Shown: positions 8,079 through 16,470 of the stretch, piece by piece
Numbering within the stretch: the stretch's first letter is position 1
How the letters are laid out: each line of letters begins with the position of its first letter
Assembly: GCF_021952865.1 (NCBI RefSeq)
Contig: NZ_CP040792.1
Coordinates: 496,001-560,000 of the forward strand
Origin: Clavibacter californiensis
GTDB taxonomy: Bacteria > Actinomycetota > Actinomycetes > Actinomycetales > Microbacteriaceae
DNA length: 64,000 nt
Direction of reading: 5' to 3'
Translations under genes and position numbers: made by a program
The notes under the pieces: model-generated
What the model saw: only the letters and a program-made list of their open reading frames with translations
Database searches by the model: none
Told to the model about the DNA's origin: nothing

Positions 8079-8806
8079 GCGCCGACGCGACCCCGCTCCC
8101 CACCCACCCCGACGAGCCCCACACCGGCAGCATCGCCGGGCGCCTGAACTGGCTGCGCGCCGGCGTGCTCGGCGCGAACGACGGCATCGTCTCCGTCGCG
8201 GCCATCGTCGTCGGCGTCGCCGGCGCGACCACCTCGACGGGCGCGATCGCCACGGCGGGCATCGCGGGACTCGTCGGCGGCGCGATCTCGATGGCCCTCG
8301 GCGAGTACGTGTCCGTCAGCAGCCAGAGCGACAGCCAGCGCGCGCTCATCGCGAAGGAGCGCGCCGAGCTGGCCGCGGATCCCGAGGCCGAGCTCGAGGA
8401 GCTCACCGCCCTGTGGCGCGCCCAGGGCCTCTCCGACGAGACCGCGGCCCGCGTGGCGGAGGAGCTGACCGCGCGCGACCCGCTCGCCGCGCACCTCTCC
8501 GCCGAGCTGCACATCGACGAGGACGAGGTCGCGAGCCCGTGGCAGGCGGCGCTGTCCTCCGCGGTCGCGTTCCTCGCCGGCGCGATCCTCCCGCTGCTCG
8601 CGATCCTGCTGCCGCCCGCCGGGATCCGCGTGCCCGTCACCTTCGCGGTCGTGCTCGTCGCGCTGGCCGGGACCGGCGCCCTCGGCGCCCGGCTCGGCGG
8701 CGGCCCGGTCGGTCGTGCGACACTCCGGGTGGTCGTCGGCGGCGCCGTCGCGCTCGCCGCCACCTTCGCCATCGGCAGCCTCCTCGGCACCGGCGGCGTG
8801 GCCTGA
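8075..8806 (+). CDS. VIT1/CCC1-family membrane transporter
   Basis: 243 residues. The N-terminal GANDGIVSVAAIVVGVAGA and SMALGEYVSVSSQSD segments are diagnostic of the VIT1/CCC1 family, which exports Fe2+ or Mn2+ into vacuoles in eukaryotes and probably out of the cytosol in bacteria. A central acidic helical region (about 90-150, EERAELAAD, EELTALWRAQ and similar) corresponds to the cytosolic metal-binding domain; three more hydrophobic helices follow. It overlaps the DUF2231 gene by 4 bases. A role in metal detoxification is inferred from the family. Confidence 0.9.
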   Translation: MSADATPLPTHPDEPHTGSIAGRLNWLRAGVLGANDGIVSVAAIVVGVAGATTSTGAIATAGIAGLVGGAISMALGEYVSVSSQSDSQRALIAKERAELAADPEAELEELTALWRAQGLSDETAARVAEELTARDPLAAHLSAELHIDEDEVASPWQAALSSAVAFLAGAILPLLAILLPPAGIRVPVTFAVVLVALAGTGALGARLGGGPVGRATLRVVVGGAVALAATFAIGSLLGTGGVA

Positions 8807-8847
8807 CCCACCACCGACACCACCCCCATCCACGGAACGGATCCGAC

Positions 8848-9252
8848 ATGCCCCTCATCCGCATCGACCTGGTCGCCGGCCGACCCGAGCACCAGATCAC
8901 CGCCATCGGCGACACCCTCATGCGCACGCTCGTGGACGTCTACGGCCTGCCGGAGCGCGACCGCTTCCAGATCGTCACCGAGCACGCTCCGGGCAGGCTC
9001 ACCGCCCTCGACGTCGGGCTCGGCATCGAGCGCTCCGAGCAGGTCGTGATCATCCAGATCTTCACGCAGGCCGGACGCAGCACCGAGGAGAAGCAGGAGT
9101 TCTTCCGGACCCTGGCGGCCGCCCTCGCCGAGGTCGGCGTGGCGGGCGAGGACCTCGTCGTCGGCTTCGTCGAGAACACCGCCGCCGACTGGTCCTTCGG
9201 CTTCGGCCGCGCGCAGTACGTGACGGGGGAGCTGCAGAAGCCCGGCAGCTGA
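8848..9252 (+). CDS. Tautomerase-family protein
   Basis: 134 residues starting Met-Pro-Leu-Ile-Arg; removal of Met exposes the N-terminal Pro that acts as catalytic base in the 4-oxalocrotonate tautomerase/MSAD superfamily. The length fits the longer tautomerase_2-like members (about 125-135 residues) rather than the 60-residue enzymes. It ends with ADWSFGFGRAQYVTGEL, typical of that branch. The ribosome site is weak. It converges with the ApbE gene, 12 bases apart. Substrate unknown. Confidence 0.87.
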   Translation: MPLIRIDLVAGRPEHQITAIGDTLMRTLVDVYGLPERDRFQIVTEHAPGRLTALDVGLGIERSEQVVIIQIFTQAGRSTEEKQEFFRTLAAALAEVGVAGEDLVVGFVENTAADWSFGFGRAQYVTGELQKPGS

Positions 9253-9264
9253 TCCGCGGAGCCG

Positions 9265-10014
9265 TCAACCGATCAGCAGCCGGATCCGGTCGGTGACGAG
9301 CAGCGCGCCATCGACGTCCACCGTGAGGGCGTCCACGTCGAAGCGCGCGATGGCCGCGTCGAGGCCGACGCGGCCTCCCGCGAGGATCGCCGTCGCGAGC
9401 ACGTCGGCCGTGACGATGTCGTCGGCCAGCACGCTCACCTGCGCGAAGGCGGCCTCGCCCGGAACCGGCGGCCGGCGCCACACGTGCTCGCCGCGCTCCG
9501 CCGTGCCCGAGGTGGCGACGGCGCGGCGCCCGCCCGCGAGGGGCAGCGCGCAGAGCAGCGCGCGGCGGTCCGCCGGGTCGACGACGCCGATCCGCCACGC
9601 GCCGCCGGAGTCGTCGGTCCCGGATCCGAGGACGTCGCCGCCGACCGTGAGCAGCCAGTCGCCGTCGCCGAGGAGATCCGCCGCCTCGGCCATGGCGCGC
9701 GCCTTGACCGTGCCGGACAGGTCGACGACGCCGTCCGGGCGGTGGGGCGTGAAGGCGCCGTCGGTGGCCGCGCGCCAGCCCAGCGCGTCGGCGTACGCGT
9801 CGCGCATCCGCGGGCTGGACGCGGGGAGGGCCAGCTCGCCGCGGGCGATGCGCGACGCCTCCGAGTCGGGGCGGTAGAGGCTGAACCGGGCGTCCGCGTC
9901 GGCGAACACCGCCTGCGCGGCGGCGATCGGCGCGTCGGGCGCGGCGCGGAGGCTCACGGTCGTGCCCATCACGTCGAAGGTGCGGACGACGGTCCGCCCG
10001 GCCCGGCCCTTCAC
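9265..10014 (-). CDS. apbE: FAD:protein FMN transferase (ApbE family)
   Basis: 249 residues. ApbE hydrolyses FAD and attaches FMN to a Thr or Ser of a target flavoprotein outside the membrane. Visible features are DVMGTTVSLRA at the N-terminus, DLSGTVKARAMAEAADLL in the middle, and the late ADDIVTADVLATAILAGG with acidic Mg-binding residues. It is shorter than typical ApbE (300-350), missing mainly the signal/lipobox region, so it may act in the cytoplasm or start further upstream. Its GTG start overlaps the stop of the FMN-binding gene (GTGA). The adjacent FMN-binding protein is its obvious substrate. Confidence 0.88.
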   Translation of the reverse strand: MKGRAGRTVVRTFDVMGTTVSLRAAPDAPIAAAQAVFADADARFSLYRPDSEASRIARGELALPASSPRMRDAYADALGWRAATDGAFTPHRPDGVVDLSGTVKARAMAEAADLLGDGDWLLTVGGDVLGSGTDDSGGAWRIGVVDPADRRALLCALPLAGGRRAVATSGTAERGEHVWRRPPVPGEAAFAQVSVLADDIVTADVLATAILAGGRVGLDAAIARFDVDALTVDVDGALLVTDRIRLLIG

Positions 10015-10487
10015 AGCCCGGCCTGGTCGACCGCGGACTGCAGCGAGGTCAGGTACCCCTCGCTCGTGTAGGTCGCTCCGCTGACGGACTGGACGTCGGC
10101 GGACTGCGCGGCCAGGACCTCCTGCCGGAGGATCGGCGCGGCCCGGTTCGAGATCGCGACCGAGCGGCCGTCGTGGTCGGTGAGGCGCAGGGCGGTGACG
10201 TCGGTGATCCGACCGTCGGCGACGGTGATCCGCACCTGCACCTGGCCGTACCGGGTGCTCGCCGATGCGCCGGTGAACGTGCCGCCGGCCGCGGTCGTCG
10301 CGGGGACGGTCGTGGACGGGGTCGCGCCGGTCGACGGGGTCGCCGTCGAGGACGTGCCGGCGGAGGACGCGGCGGCGGCGTCGGATGCGGGAGGCGTCGT
10401 GGTGACCCCCACCGTGCCGATCTGCCAGCCGGCGACCAGCACGGCGGTGGAGGCGAGGACGCTCGCGGCGGCGGCTCGTGCCCTCAC
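10011..10487 (-). CDS. FMN-binding domain protein, exported
   Basis: 158 residues. An N-terminal hydrophobic anchor (about residues 5-25) is followed by a Ser/Thr/Pro/Ala-rich linker to about residue 75 and a C-terminal FMN_bind domain. The sequence DVQSVSGATYTS contains the flavinylation motif (D...SGAT) whose Thr should receive FMN from ApbE. The GTG start overlaps the reductase gene stop and its own stop overlaps apbE, so the three genes are translationally coupled. It probably carries electrons outside the membrane from the upstream reductase to an unidentified acceptor. Confidence 0.9.
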   Translation of the reverse strand: MRARAAAASVLASTAVLVAGWQIGTVGVTTTPPASDAAAASSAGTSSTATPSTGATPSTTVPATTAAGGTFTGASASTRYGQVQVRITVADGRITDVTALRLTDHDGRSVAISNRAAPILRQEVLAAQSADVQSVSGATYTSEGYLTSLQSAVDQAGL

Positions 10488-11905
10488 CGGTCGAACCTCT
10501 CCACGTGGATCCGCTCCTCCGGCAGGCCCGCGGCCCGGGCGTCGCGGACGACGAGCTCGGCCCACGCCGTCGGACCGCAGACGAACAGGTCGGACTCGAG
10601 CAGGTGGGGCAGCGCGGTGGTGATCGTCACGCCGCGGGCGGCGGACTCCGCCGACAGCCACGTGGCCGCTCCCGCGGGACGCGGCCCGACCATGCCGGCG
10701 AGCGTCCCGCCGCCGCGGCGCACCAGCGCGTCCGTCTCGGCCCACAGGTAGGTCTGCGTCTGGTCCGTCGCGCGCAGGAGGACGGTCGCCTCGCCGGGCC
10801 GCAGCCCGCCGTGCTCCAGCAGCGCCCGCGCGGGGGTCACGCCGATGCCGGCCGCGACGATCGCGAGACGGGGAGCGATGCGGACGACGTCCGTGAAGAT
10901 CCCGTACGGGCCCTCGAGCGACACCGCCGTCCCGGGCCGGAGGCGCGCGAGCCCCGCGGTCCCGGACCCCAGCGCGCGGACGGTGATCCGCGCCGCCGTG
11001 TCGGTGGGCACCGCTGAGAAGGAGATCGGGTGCGCGTGCCACCAGGTGCCGCGGCTCCAGAACCGCCAGATCGCGTACTGCCCGCCGACGACGCCGAGGC
11101 GGGTGAGGTCGCGGCCGCGGAGGTGGAGGGAGGAGACCCCGGGTGCGATGACCTCGACGGCGTCGACGCGCATGCGGTGGCGCAGCGTCGCGACGACGGG
11201 GACGAGGATCCGGAACCAGGCGACGGCGCCGAAGGCCAGCACGTAGAGGGCGATCCAGTAGACGCGCTGCGGGGTGCTCTCGGCCAGCACCTGCCCGGCG
11301 GACAGCTGATGCGGCACGGCCACGAGCACGGCCGCGTAGCTGAGCAGGTGGATGAGGTGCCACGCCTCGTAGGGGAAGCGGCGCCGCACGGCGACCAGCG
11401 ACGTGACCACCACGAGCACGAGCAGCGCGCTGCCGAGGAGCGCGAGCAGCAGGTCGCCGCCGGAGTACAGCGAGAGCGCCTCCTGCCATATGGTGACGCC
11501 GTCGGCGAGGGCGTAGCCGACCGTCAGCAGGGCACCGTGGGCGAGGATCAGGTAGAGCGCGGGCTTGCCGAGGCGCCGGTGCAGGGCCATCGCGGTGTCG
11601 AGTCCGACGGTGCGGTCGATCCACGGGATGCGGGCGGCCAGCACGATCATCAGCAGGATCAGGTCCGTGCCGACGAGGCCCGCGAGGATGCCCGCCGCGG
11701 TGACCGCTGAGCCGACGTCGGTGACGGCGGCCGCTCCGCCCGCGGAGAGGTACAGCGCGACGGCGGCGGCGACCGACACCCCGCACGCGGTGACGAGCAG
11801 GTCGGCGGCCCGGAGCCTGCGCCGGTGCGCGCGTGCGCGGTCGACGGGCGTCGGCGCGGGCGCGCTCGTCGTCGGCGGGGCGGGGGGCCGGTGCGTGGCG
11901 GTCAC
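10484..11905 (-). CDS. Ferric-reductase-like transmembrane flavoprotein
   Basis: 473 residues. After a Pro/Ala-rich N-terminus there are about six membrane helices (about 35-235) with His pairs (LHRRLG, LAHGALL, WHLIHLL, VPHQL) suited to haem binding, as in ferric reductase-like domains. A cytoplasmic ferredoxin-reductase module follows: a flavin-binding HPISFS segment, the NAD-binding start AAGIGVTPARALLEHG, and a final VCGPTAW motif near the C-terminus. It would pass electrons from NAD(P)H through flavin and haem across the membrane to the FMN-binding protein. GTG start; first gene of the three-gene unit ending with apbE. Confidence 0.9.
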   Translation of the reverse strand: MTATHRPPAPPTTSAPAPTPVDRARAHRRRLRAADLLVTACGVSVAAAVALYLSAGGAAAVTDVGSAVTAAGILAGLVGTDLILLMIVLAARIPWIDRTVGLDTAMALHRRLGKPALYLILAHGALLTVGYALADGVTIWQEALSLYSGGDLLLALLGSALLVLVVVTSLVAVRRRFPYEAWHLIHLLSYAAVLVAVPHQLSAGQVLAESTPQRVYWIALYVLAFGAVAWFRILVPVVATLRHRMRVDAVEVIAPGVSSLHLRGRDLTRLGVVGGQYAIWRFWSRGTWWHAHPISFSAVPTDTAARITVRALGSGTAGLARLRPGTAVSLEGPYGIFTDVVRIAPRLAIVAAGIGVTPARALLEHGGLRPGEATVLLRATDQTQTYLWAETDALVRRGGGTLAGMVGPRPAGAATWLSAESAARGVTITTALPHLLESDLFVCGPTAWAELVVRDARAAGLPEERIHVERFDR

Positions 11906-11936
11906 GGTCGTGTCTCTCGATGGGGTCCTCTGCGTC

Positions 11937-11950
11937 GAGGGGATCCCCTC
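11937..11950. promoter_or_regulatory. 14-bp perfect palindrome upstream of the flavin cassette
   Basis: GAGGGGATCCCCTC lies 31 bases before the reductase start codon on the minus strand, in the 232-base gap between divergent genes. It contains GGATCC, common throughout this window, so chance is possible. The position suits an operator. No regulator is identified. Confidence 0.35.
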
Positions 11951-12137
11951 GGTGCGGGAACACGATCGCGGTCGTGCCTATGAGCCGGCGATGGACGGCC
12001 CTCCCCCCGCCCGTGATCCGCCGTGCGCGGGATGAGAAGAGGCACAGGTACGCGTCCGCGGCGGCGGATGTGCGGACCCTCAACGATCCCCACGCCCGCC
12101 CCAGCCGTCGCCGTCCCCGGCCGTCCACGATCGGAGG

Positions 12138-12923
12138 ATGACGCACCTCGCGACCCGGACGCCCGCCCGCTACGCCGCCTCGACCGTCCCCGCGGCCACC
12201 GGCCTGTTCTGGATCCTCAAGGTGCTCACCACCGGGATGGGCGAGACCGCGTCCGACTTCCTCGCGACCGCGTTCGACCCGGTGATCGTGGTCGGGGCGA
12301 CCGGCCTCGCGTTCCTCGGGGCGCTGGCCCTGCAGTTCCGCGTGGGCCGATACGTGCCCGTCGTCTACTGGCTGTCGGTGCTGCTCGTCAGCGTGTTCGG
12401 GACCATGGTCGCCGACGTGCTGCACGTGGTCGTCGGGGTGCCGTACGCGGTGGCGACGGCGGCGTTCGCGCTGGCCCTCGCCGCGGTGTTCGTCGCCTGG
12501 TGGCGGGTGGAGGGCACGTTGTCGATCCACGCGATCACGACTCCCCGCCGGGCCCTCCTCTACTGGCTGGCCGTCTCGGGGACGTTCGCGCTCGGCACGG
12601 CGGCGGGCGACCTCACGGCGTCGACGCTCGGTCTCGGGTACCTGCCGTCGGCGATCCTCTTCGCGATCGTCATCGCGGTGCCCGCGGCCGCGTACCGCCT
12701 CGGCCGGCTCGGGCCGGTGTCGGCGTTCTGGTGCGCGTACGTGGTCACGCGTCCGCTCGGGGCGTCGATCTGCGACTGGCTCGCCGACCCGGCCGCGAAG
12801 CGCGGTCTCGGCCTCGGCACGGGCCCGGTGACGCTCGCGGCCCTTGCGCTGTTCCTGGTGCTCGTGGCGGTCGCGGCGCTCAGGCGTCGGGGTGGGCGCG
12901 CCGCCGCTGTCGCCAGTACGTGA
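12138..12923 (+). CDS. COG4705-type integral membrane protein
   Basis: 261 residues with about seven hydrophobic helices and little else. The motifs FWILKVLTTGMGETASDFLA near the start and FWCAYVVTRPLGASICDWLA near residue 205 are the hallmark of the COG4705 family of membrane proteins, whose halves look like internal repeats around MGET and RPLGAS. Family function is unknown; members often lie near two-component systems and flavin reductase genes, as here. The start has CACGAT six bases upstream and also GGAGG abutting the ATG. Its 3' end overlaps the converging DedA gene by 44 bases. Confidence 0.85.
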   Translation: MTHLATRTPARYAASTVPAATGLFWILKVLTTGMGETASDFLATAFDPVIVVGATGLAFLGALALQFRVGRYVPVVYWLSVLLVSVFGTMVADVLHVVVGVPYAVATAAFALALAAVFVAWWRVEGTLSIHAITTPRRALLYWLAVSGTFALGTAAGDLTASTLGLGYLPSAILFAIVIAVPAAAYRLGRLGPVSAFWCAYVVTRPLGASICDWLADPAAKRGLGLGTGPVTLAALALFLVLVAVAALRRRGGRAAAVAST

Positions 12924-13506
12924 GGGCGATGCCGCCCACGCTGATCACCACGATCCCGATGAGCACGACGTCGATGTACTCCCCCACGAAGTCGGCGACG
13001 CCGGGGATCCGGCCGAGGAGGAAGCCGAGCAGGATGATCGCCGTCGACCACACGGCCGCGCCGAGCGCGTTGAACCCGACGAAGTGCGCGTACCGCATCC
13101 TCCCGACGCCGGCCGCGACGGGCGCGAACGTCCGGACCACGGGCACGAACCGGGCGACGGTGACGGCCCAGCCGCCGAAGCGGTCGAAGAACCCTTGCGT
13201 GCGGGCCACGCTCGCGCGGCTGAAGAGTCCGCTGTCCTTGCGTTCGAAGATCCGCGGCCCGGTGCTGCGACCGATGACGAAGCCCAGCTGGTCGCCGAGG
13301 AACGCGGCGACGGCGACGAGGAGGATCACCACCGGCACGGGCAGCCCGATGACGCCGGTCGAGACGAACACGCCCGTGAAGAACAGGAGCGTGTCCCCGG
13401 GCAGGAAGAACCCGATCAGCAGGCCCGTCTCCACGAACGCGATGAGGCAGACGAGCGCGACGGCCCAGGGACCGGCGCCGTCGAGCAGGGCTTGGGGGTC
13501 GATCAT
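12880..13506 (-). CDS. DedA-family membrane protein
   Basis: 208 residues. Family signatures are FVETGLLIGFFLPGDTLLFF at the N-terminus, FLGDQLGFVIGRSTG in the first third and the central RFVPVVRTFAPVAAGVGRM motif with essential Arg residues. DedA proteins flip undecaprenyl phosphate or phospholipids and support membrane potential and antimicrobial resistance. The start ATG overlaps the histidine kinase stop (ATGA), so this is the last gene of a regulator-kinase-DedA operon. This suggests the two-component pair watches the envelope, though the stimulus is not visible. Confidence 0.92.
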   Translation of the reverse strand: MIDPQALLDGAGPWAVALVCLIAFVETGLLIGFFLPGDTLLFFTGVFVSTGVIGLPVPVVILLVAVAAFLGDQLGFVIGRSTGPRIFERKDSGLFSRASVARTQGFFDRFGGWAVTVARFVPVVRTFAPVAAGVGRMRYAHFVGFNALGAAVWSTAIILLGFLLGRIPGVADFVGEYIDVVLIGIVVISVGGIALTYWRQRRRAHPDA

Positions 13507-14660
13507 GGGCGGTCCTCACGGGTTCGGGTCGGGGGCAGGTGCATCTCCGCGGCGAGGCCGTGCGGGGACAGGTCGCGGAGGCGCAGGGTGCCGCCGGCGG
13601 CGCGGGTGAGGCCGTCGACGATGGCGAGGCCGAGTCCGGCGCCGCCCGACCCGCTGCGCGCCGCGTCCGGGCGGGTGAACCGCTGGGTGGCCACCTGGTG
13701 GAACCCCTCCGGCATGCCCGGGCCGTCGTCGACGACCGAGACGTGCAGGCCGTCGGCGTCCTCGGCGAGCGTCGCGACGATCGCGCCGCCGTCCGGGGTG
13801 GCCCGCACGGCGTTGCCGAGGAGGTTGTCGAGGATCCTGCCGAGGTCGGCCGAGGCGATCCCGTAGCGCGCCGGGGTCGCGCCGGGGATCCGGTCGGCGG
13901 TCGGCGGGAGATGGAACTCGATGGCGAGGTCGCGCGACCGGGCGACCATGCGCGCCCGGTCGACGGCGTCGGCGAGCTCCTCCCGCAGGGCGTCGGCGTC
14001 GGCGCTGCCCGCCGACGCGCCCGCGTCGATCCGGGAGAGGAGCAGCAGGCCGTCGGTGAGCTCCTGGAGCCGGTCGACGGACCGGCGGGCGTCCACGATG
14101 TCGGCGTGCAGCGCATCCGGGTCGCCGCGCACCCGGTCGCTGAGCTCGAGCCGCGTGCGGAGCGCCGCCAGCGGGGTGCGGAGCTCGTGGCTGGCGTCCG
14201 CGACGAGCTGGCGCTCGCGCTCGGCGGACTCGCGCAGATCCGCGATGAGCGCGTTGAGGGTGGAGGCGAGGCCGGACAGCTCGTCGTCCGCGGGGCTCAC
14301 GGGGAGCAGCTCCGACGATCGCCCGCGTCGCAGCCGGTCGGCCGTGGCGCGCATCCGCCCGACCGGTCGCAGCGCCAGGCCCACGAGCACCCACGAGGTC
14401 GCGGCGAAGCCGACCACGAGCACGACCATCGCGACCAGGAGCGTCGCGCTGATGCCGTGGACGACCTGCTCCTCCGTGGCCCGGCTCTCCTCGATCGCCG
14501 TCGCCGACGCCCGGCGGCGGACGAGCTCCAGGGTGGAGGCATCGAGGACGTGGTCGAGCTGCGTGCGCACCACGACCGCGACGACGCCGAAGAACGCCAC
14601 CGCGATGGCGAGGCTCCCGAGGGTGATGCGGACGCGGACGCCGAGCCGGCGCCACCTCAC
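13503..14660 (-). CDS. OmpR-type sensor histidine kinase
   Basis: 385 residues. TM1 is at about 12-32 and TM2 at 72-97, separated by a short ~40-residue extracellular loop. A HAMP linker (LRPVGRMRATADRL) follows, then HisKA with phosphoacceptor His158 in DASHELRTPL, and HATPase_c (ILDNLLGNAVRATPDGG N-box; DDGPGMP; GGAGLGLAIV). The small loop suggests sensing within the membrane rather than of a soluble ligand. The GTG start overlaps the upstream regulator stop (GTGA), and its stop overlaps the DedA start. Confidence 0.93.
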   Translation of the reverse strand: MRWRRLGVRVRITLGSLAIAVAFFGVVAVVVRTQLDHVLDASTLELVRRRASATAIEESRATEEQVVHGISATLLVAMVVLVVGFAATSWVLVGLALRPVGRMRATADRLRRGRSSELLPVSPADDELSGLASTLNALIADLRESAERERQLVADASHELRTPLAALRTRLELSDRVRGDPDALHADIVDARRSVDRLQELTDGLLLLSRIDAGASAGSADADALREELADAVDRARMVARSRDLAIEFHLPPTADRIPGATPARYGIASADLGRILDNLLGNAVRATPDGGAIVATLAEDADGLHVSVVDDGPGMPEGFHQVATQRFTRPDAARSGSGGAGLGLAIVDGLTRAAGGTLRLRDLSPHGLAAEMHLPPTRTREDRP

Positions 14661-15337
14661 GTCGTCGGCCCCAGCCGGTACCCCACGCCGCGGCGCGTGA
14701 CGATCTCCGCCGTCGCCCCGCTCGCGAGCAGCTTGCGGCGCACGTAGCTCACGTACTGCTCGGCGATGTTGTGCGCGACGAAGTCCGTCGATCCCCACAC
14801 CTCGCGGAGGATCGCGTCCCGCGACACGAACCCGCCCGCGCGCGCCGCGAGCACCCGCAGCACCGCGAACTCCTTCGGGCTGAGCGGGAGGGCGGTCGGG
14901 CCGACGGTGGCCGCGCGCGCCAGGAGATCCACCCGCAGGTCGCCCACGAGGATCGGCGCGCGCTGGCTCGTGCGCTCGCGTCGGAGCATCGCCCGCAGCC
15001 GCGCCGACAGCTCCTCGAAGTGGAAGGGCTTGGCGAGGTAGTCGTCCGCACCGGCGTCCAGGCCGAACACGCGGTCCTCGAGGGCGTCGCGGGCCGTGAG
15101 CATGATCACCGGGAGTGCGCGTCCCGCGGAGCGGAGATGGCGGCAGAGCTCGAAGCCGCTCATGCCGGGGAGCATGACGTCGAGGATCGCGGCGGAGTGC
15201 TCGCGCTCGCGGGAGGCGGTCAGGGCGTCGAGGCCGTTCGTGAAGAGGTCGACGTCGTAGCCGTCGCCCGTGAGGCCGCGCACGAGGAGGGCGCCCATCT
15301 CGACGTCGTCCTCGACGACCATCACCGACTCCCGCAT
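14657..15337 (-). CDS. OmpR/PhoB-family response regulator
   Basis: 226 residues. The receiver domain shows VVEDD at 7-11, phosphoacceptor Asp53 in AILDVMLPG, the MLTARDA segment and Lys in DDYLAKPF. A C-terminal winged helix (LSPKEFAVLRVLA ... HNIAEQYVSYVRRKL ... RRGVGYRLG) binds DNA. ATG 15337 follows GGAGGT by seven bases, a strong ribosome site, so the in-frame extension upstream to 15364 was rejected. It heads a three-gene unit with the kinase and DedA and probably controls it. Confidence 0.94.
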   Translation of the reverse strand: MRESVMVVEDDVEMGALLVRGLTGDGYDVDLFTNGLDALTASREREHSAAILDVMLPGMSGFELCRHLRSAGRALPVIMLTARDALEDRVFGLDAGADDYLAKPFHFEELSARLRAMLRRERTSQRAPILVGDLRVDLLARAATVGPTALPLSPKEFAVLRVLAARAGGFVSRDAILREVWGSTDFVAHNIAEQYVSYVRRKLLASGATAEIVTRRGVGYRLGPTT

Positions 15338-15681
15338 CCCGGACCTCCACCGCCATGCTGGCACCCGCGTGCGCGGCGACGGCGGTCCCGGGACGTCGAT
15401 GTGCGCGATCTCAGCGTCGCCGCGCGGATCCGGAGCCGCCGGTCAGCGTCCCGTACGACGCCTCCACGACGCCTCCACGCGGCCGGGCGGACCTCCGACC
15501 CGGGCGCGGCCCCACCCGGTCCCTACCGCCCGGGGAAGGGGACGAGACGATCGGGGCGCGTGCTGCATCAGCGTCGATGCAGGGCGTGCCGACCACCGCG
15601 CCACCGGCGCCCGAGGAGGAGGACCCGCATGACCGCCGTCGAGGACGGGAACACCGACCAGGTCACGCGCCGGTCGGTCGA
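15338..15681. other. 344-base gap between two-component operon and ANTAR cluster
   Basis: No convincing gene. A plus-strand ATG at 15629 follows an excellent AGGAGGA ribosome site, but its frame soon runs antisense to the ANTAR pseudogene and reads as low-complexity sequence. A small inverted repeat, TGCATC/GATGCA with a 6-base loop at 15564-15581, could end transcripts from the ANTAR cluster. Promoters for the regulator gene at 15337 must also lie here but no clear -10/-35 pair stands out. Confidence 0.5.
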
Positions 15682-16388
15682 TCATCCTGCCCGGCCATCC
15701 CCATCCGGGTCCACGACCTCCGCTGCCACGTCGCGGAGCGGCGTGCTGGTGCTGCGTGCTCGGTGCCGGAGGACGGCGAAGGCCCGGTCCATCGAGATCC
15801 CCATGCGCTGTGAGAGGGCGCCCTTGGCCTGCTCGATGACGATGCGGCTGTCGAGCGCGCGCTCGAGCTGATCGGCGAGGGTGTGGCTGAGGTCGAGGGC
15901 GTGCTGCTGCAGGATGCTGAGGGTCGCCGCGTCGGCGAGCGTCTGCACGAGCGCCGCTCGCGGTCCGAGAGGGCGCCGGGTTCCGGCGTGAACAGGCACA
16001 GCGACCCGATGGTGCGGCCGCGGAGGCGCATGGGGGTCGCGTGCACGGCACGGAAGCCGCGGTCCTTCGCGATGGGCGTGAAGCCGGGCCAGACGTCGAG
16101 CTTCTGATCCAGGTCGGCGACCTCGACGGGCTCGCCGCTGTGCACGCAGTCCAGGCACGGTCCCTCGGAGGTGCCGAGCTGCGCCTCCTCGACGTCCTCG
16201 GCGCGCTCGCTCGTGGAGGCCGCGACGTGCAGGAGGCCGGTGCTGTCTGCGAGCACGATGCCGCCCTCGGTCGCGGAGGTGTGGGTGACGCACGCCTCGA
16301 CGACGTCGTTGAGGGTCTGCAGGATGTCCGCGGTACCGAGGCTGGCCGCCAAGGCGATGAAGACGTCGCGGAGATCGGGCTCGTGCAT
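15682..16388 (-). pseudogene. GAF-ANTAR antitermination regulator, frameshifted
   Basis: The start ATG 16388 follows GGAG. Residues 1 to ~144 read as a GAF domain (CVTHTSATEGGIVLADSTG, SEGPCLDCVHSGEPV, RLRGRTIGSLCLF). Right after ALSDRE the frame turns to Arg/Ser nonsense while the neighbouring frame continues with ALVQTLADAATLSILQQ and the ANTAR core IVIEQAKGALSQRMGI to a stop at 15682. One missing base between 15951 and 15956, inside the hairpin-forming 15948-15960, explains the break. Restored, the protein would be about 235 residues, like its intact neighbour. ANTAR domains bind paired RNA stem-loops and prevent termination. Real mutation or sequencing error cannot be decided here. Confidence 0.85.
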
Positions 16389-16470
16389 GCTCACTCCTCG
16401 ACGGCAGTCGCCTGGAGCGACGGCGGTCATGCGCGAGGTGAGGGAGATGCCGGCCGCGGCCGCCGCCTGC

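Noticed and set aside
10011-12530. Single 839-residue reading of the FMN-binding frame
   Set aside because: Most of it is Arg/Pro/Ala-rich shadow of the reductase gene; the real gene starts at GTG 10487 overlapping the reductase stop.
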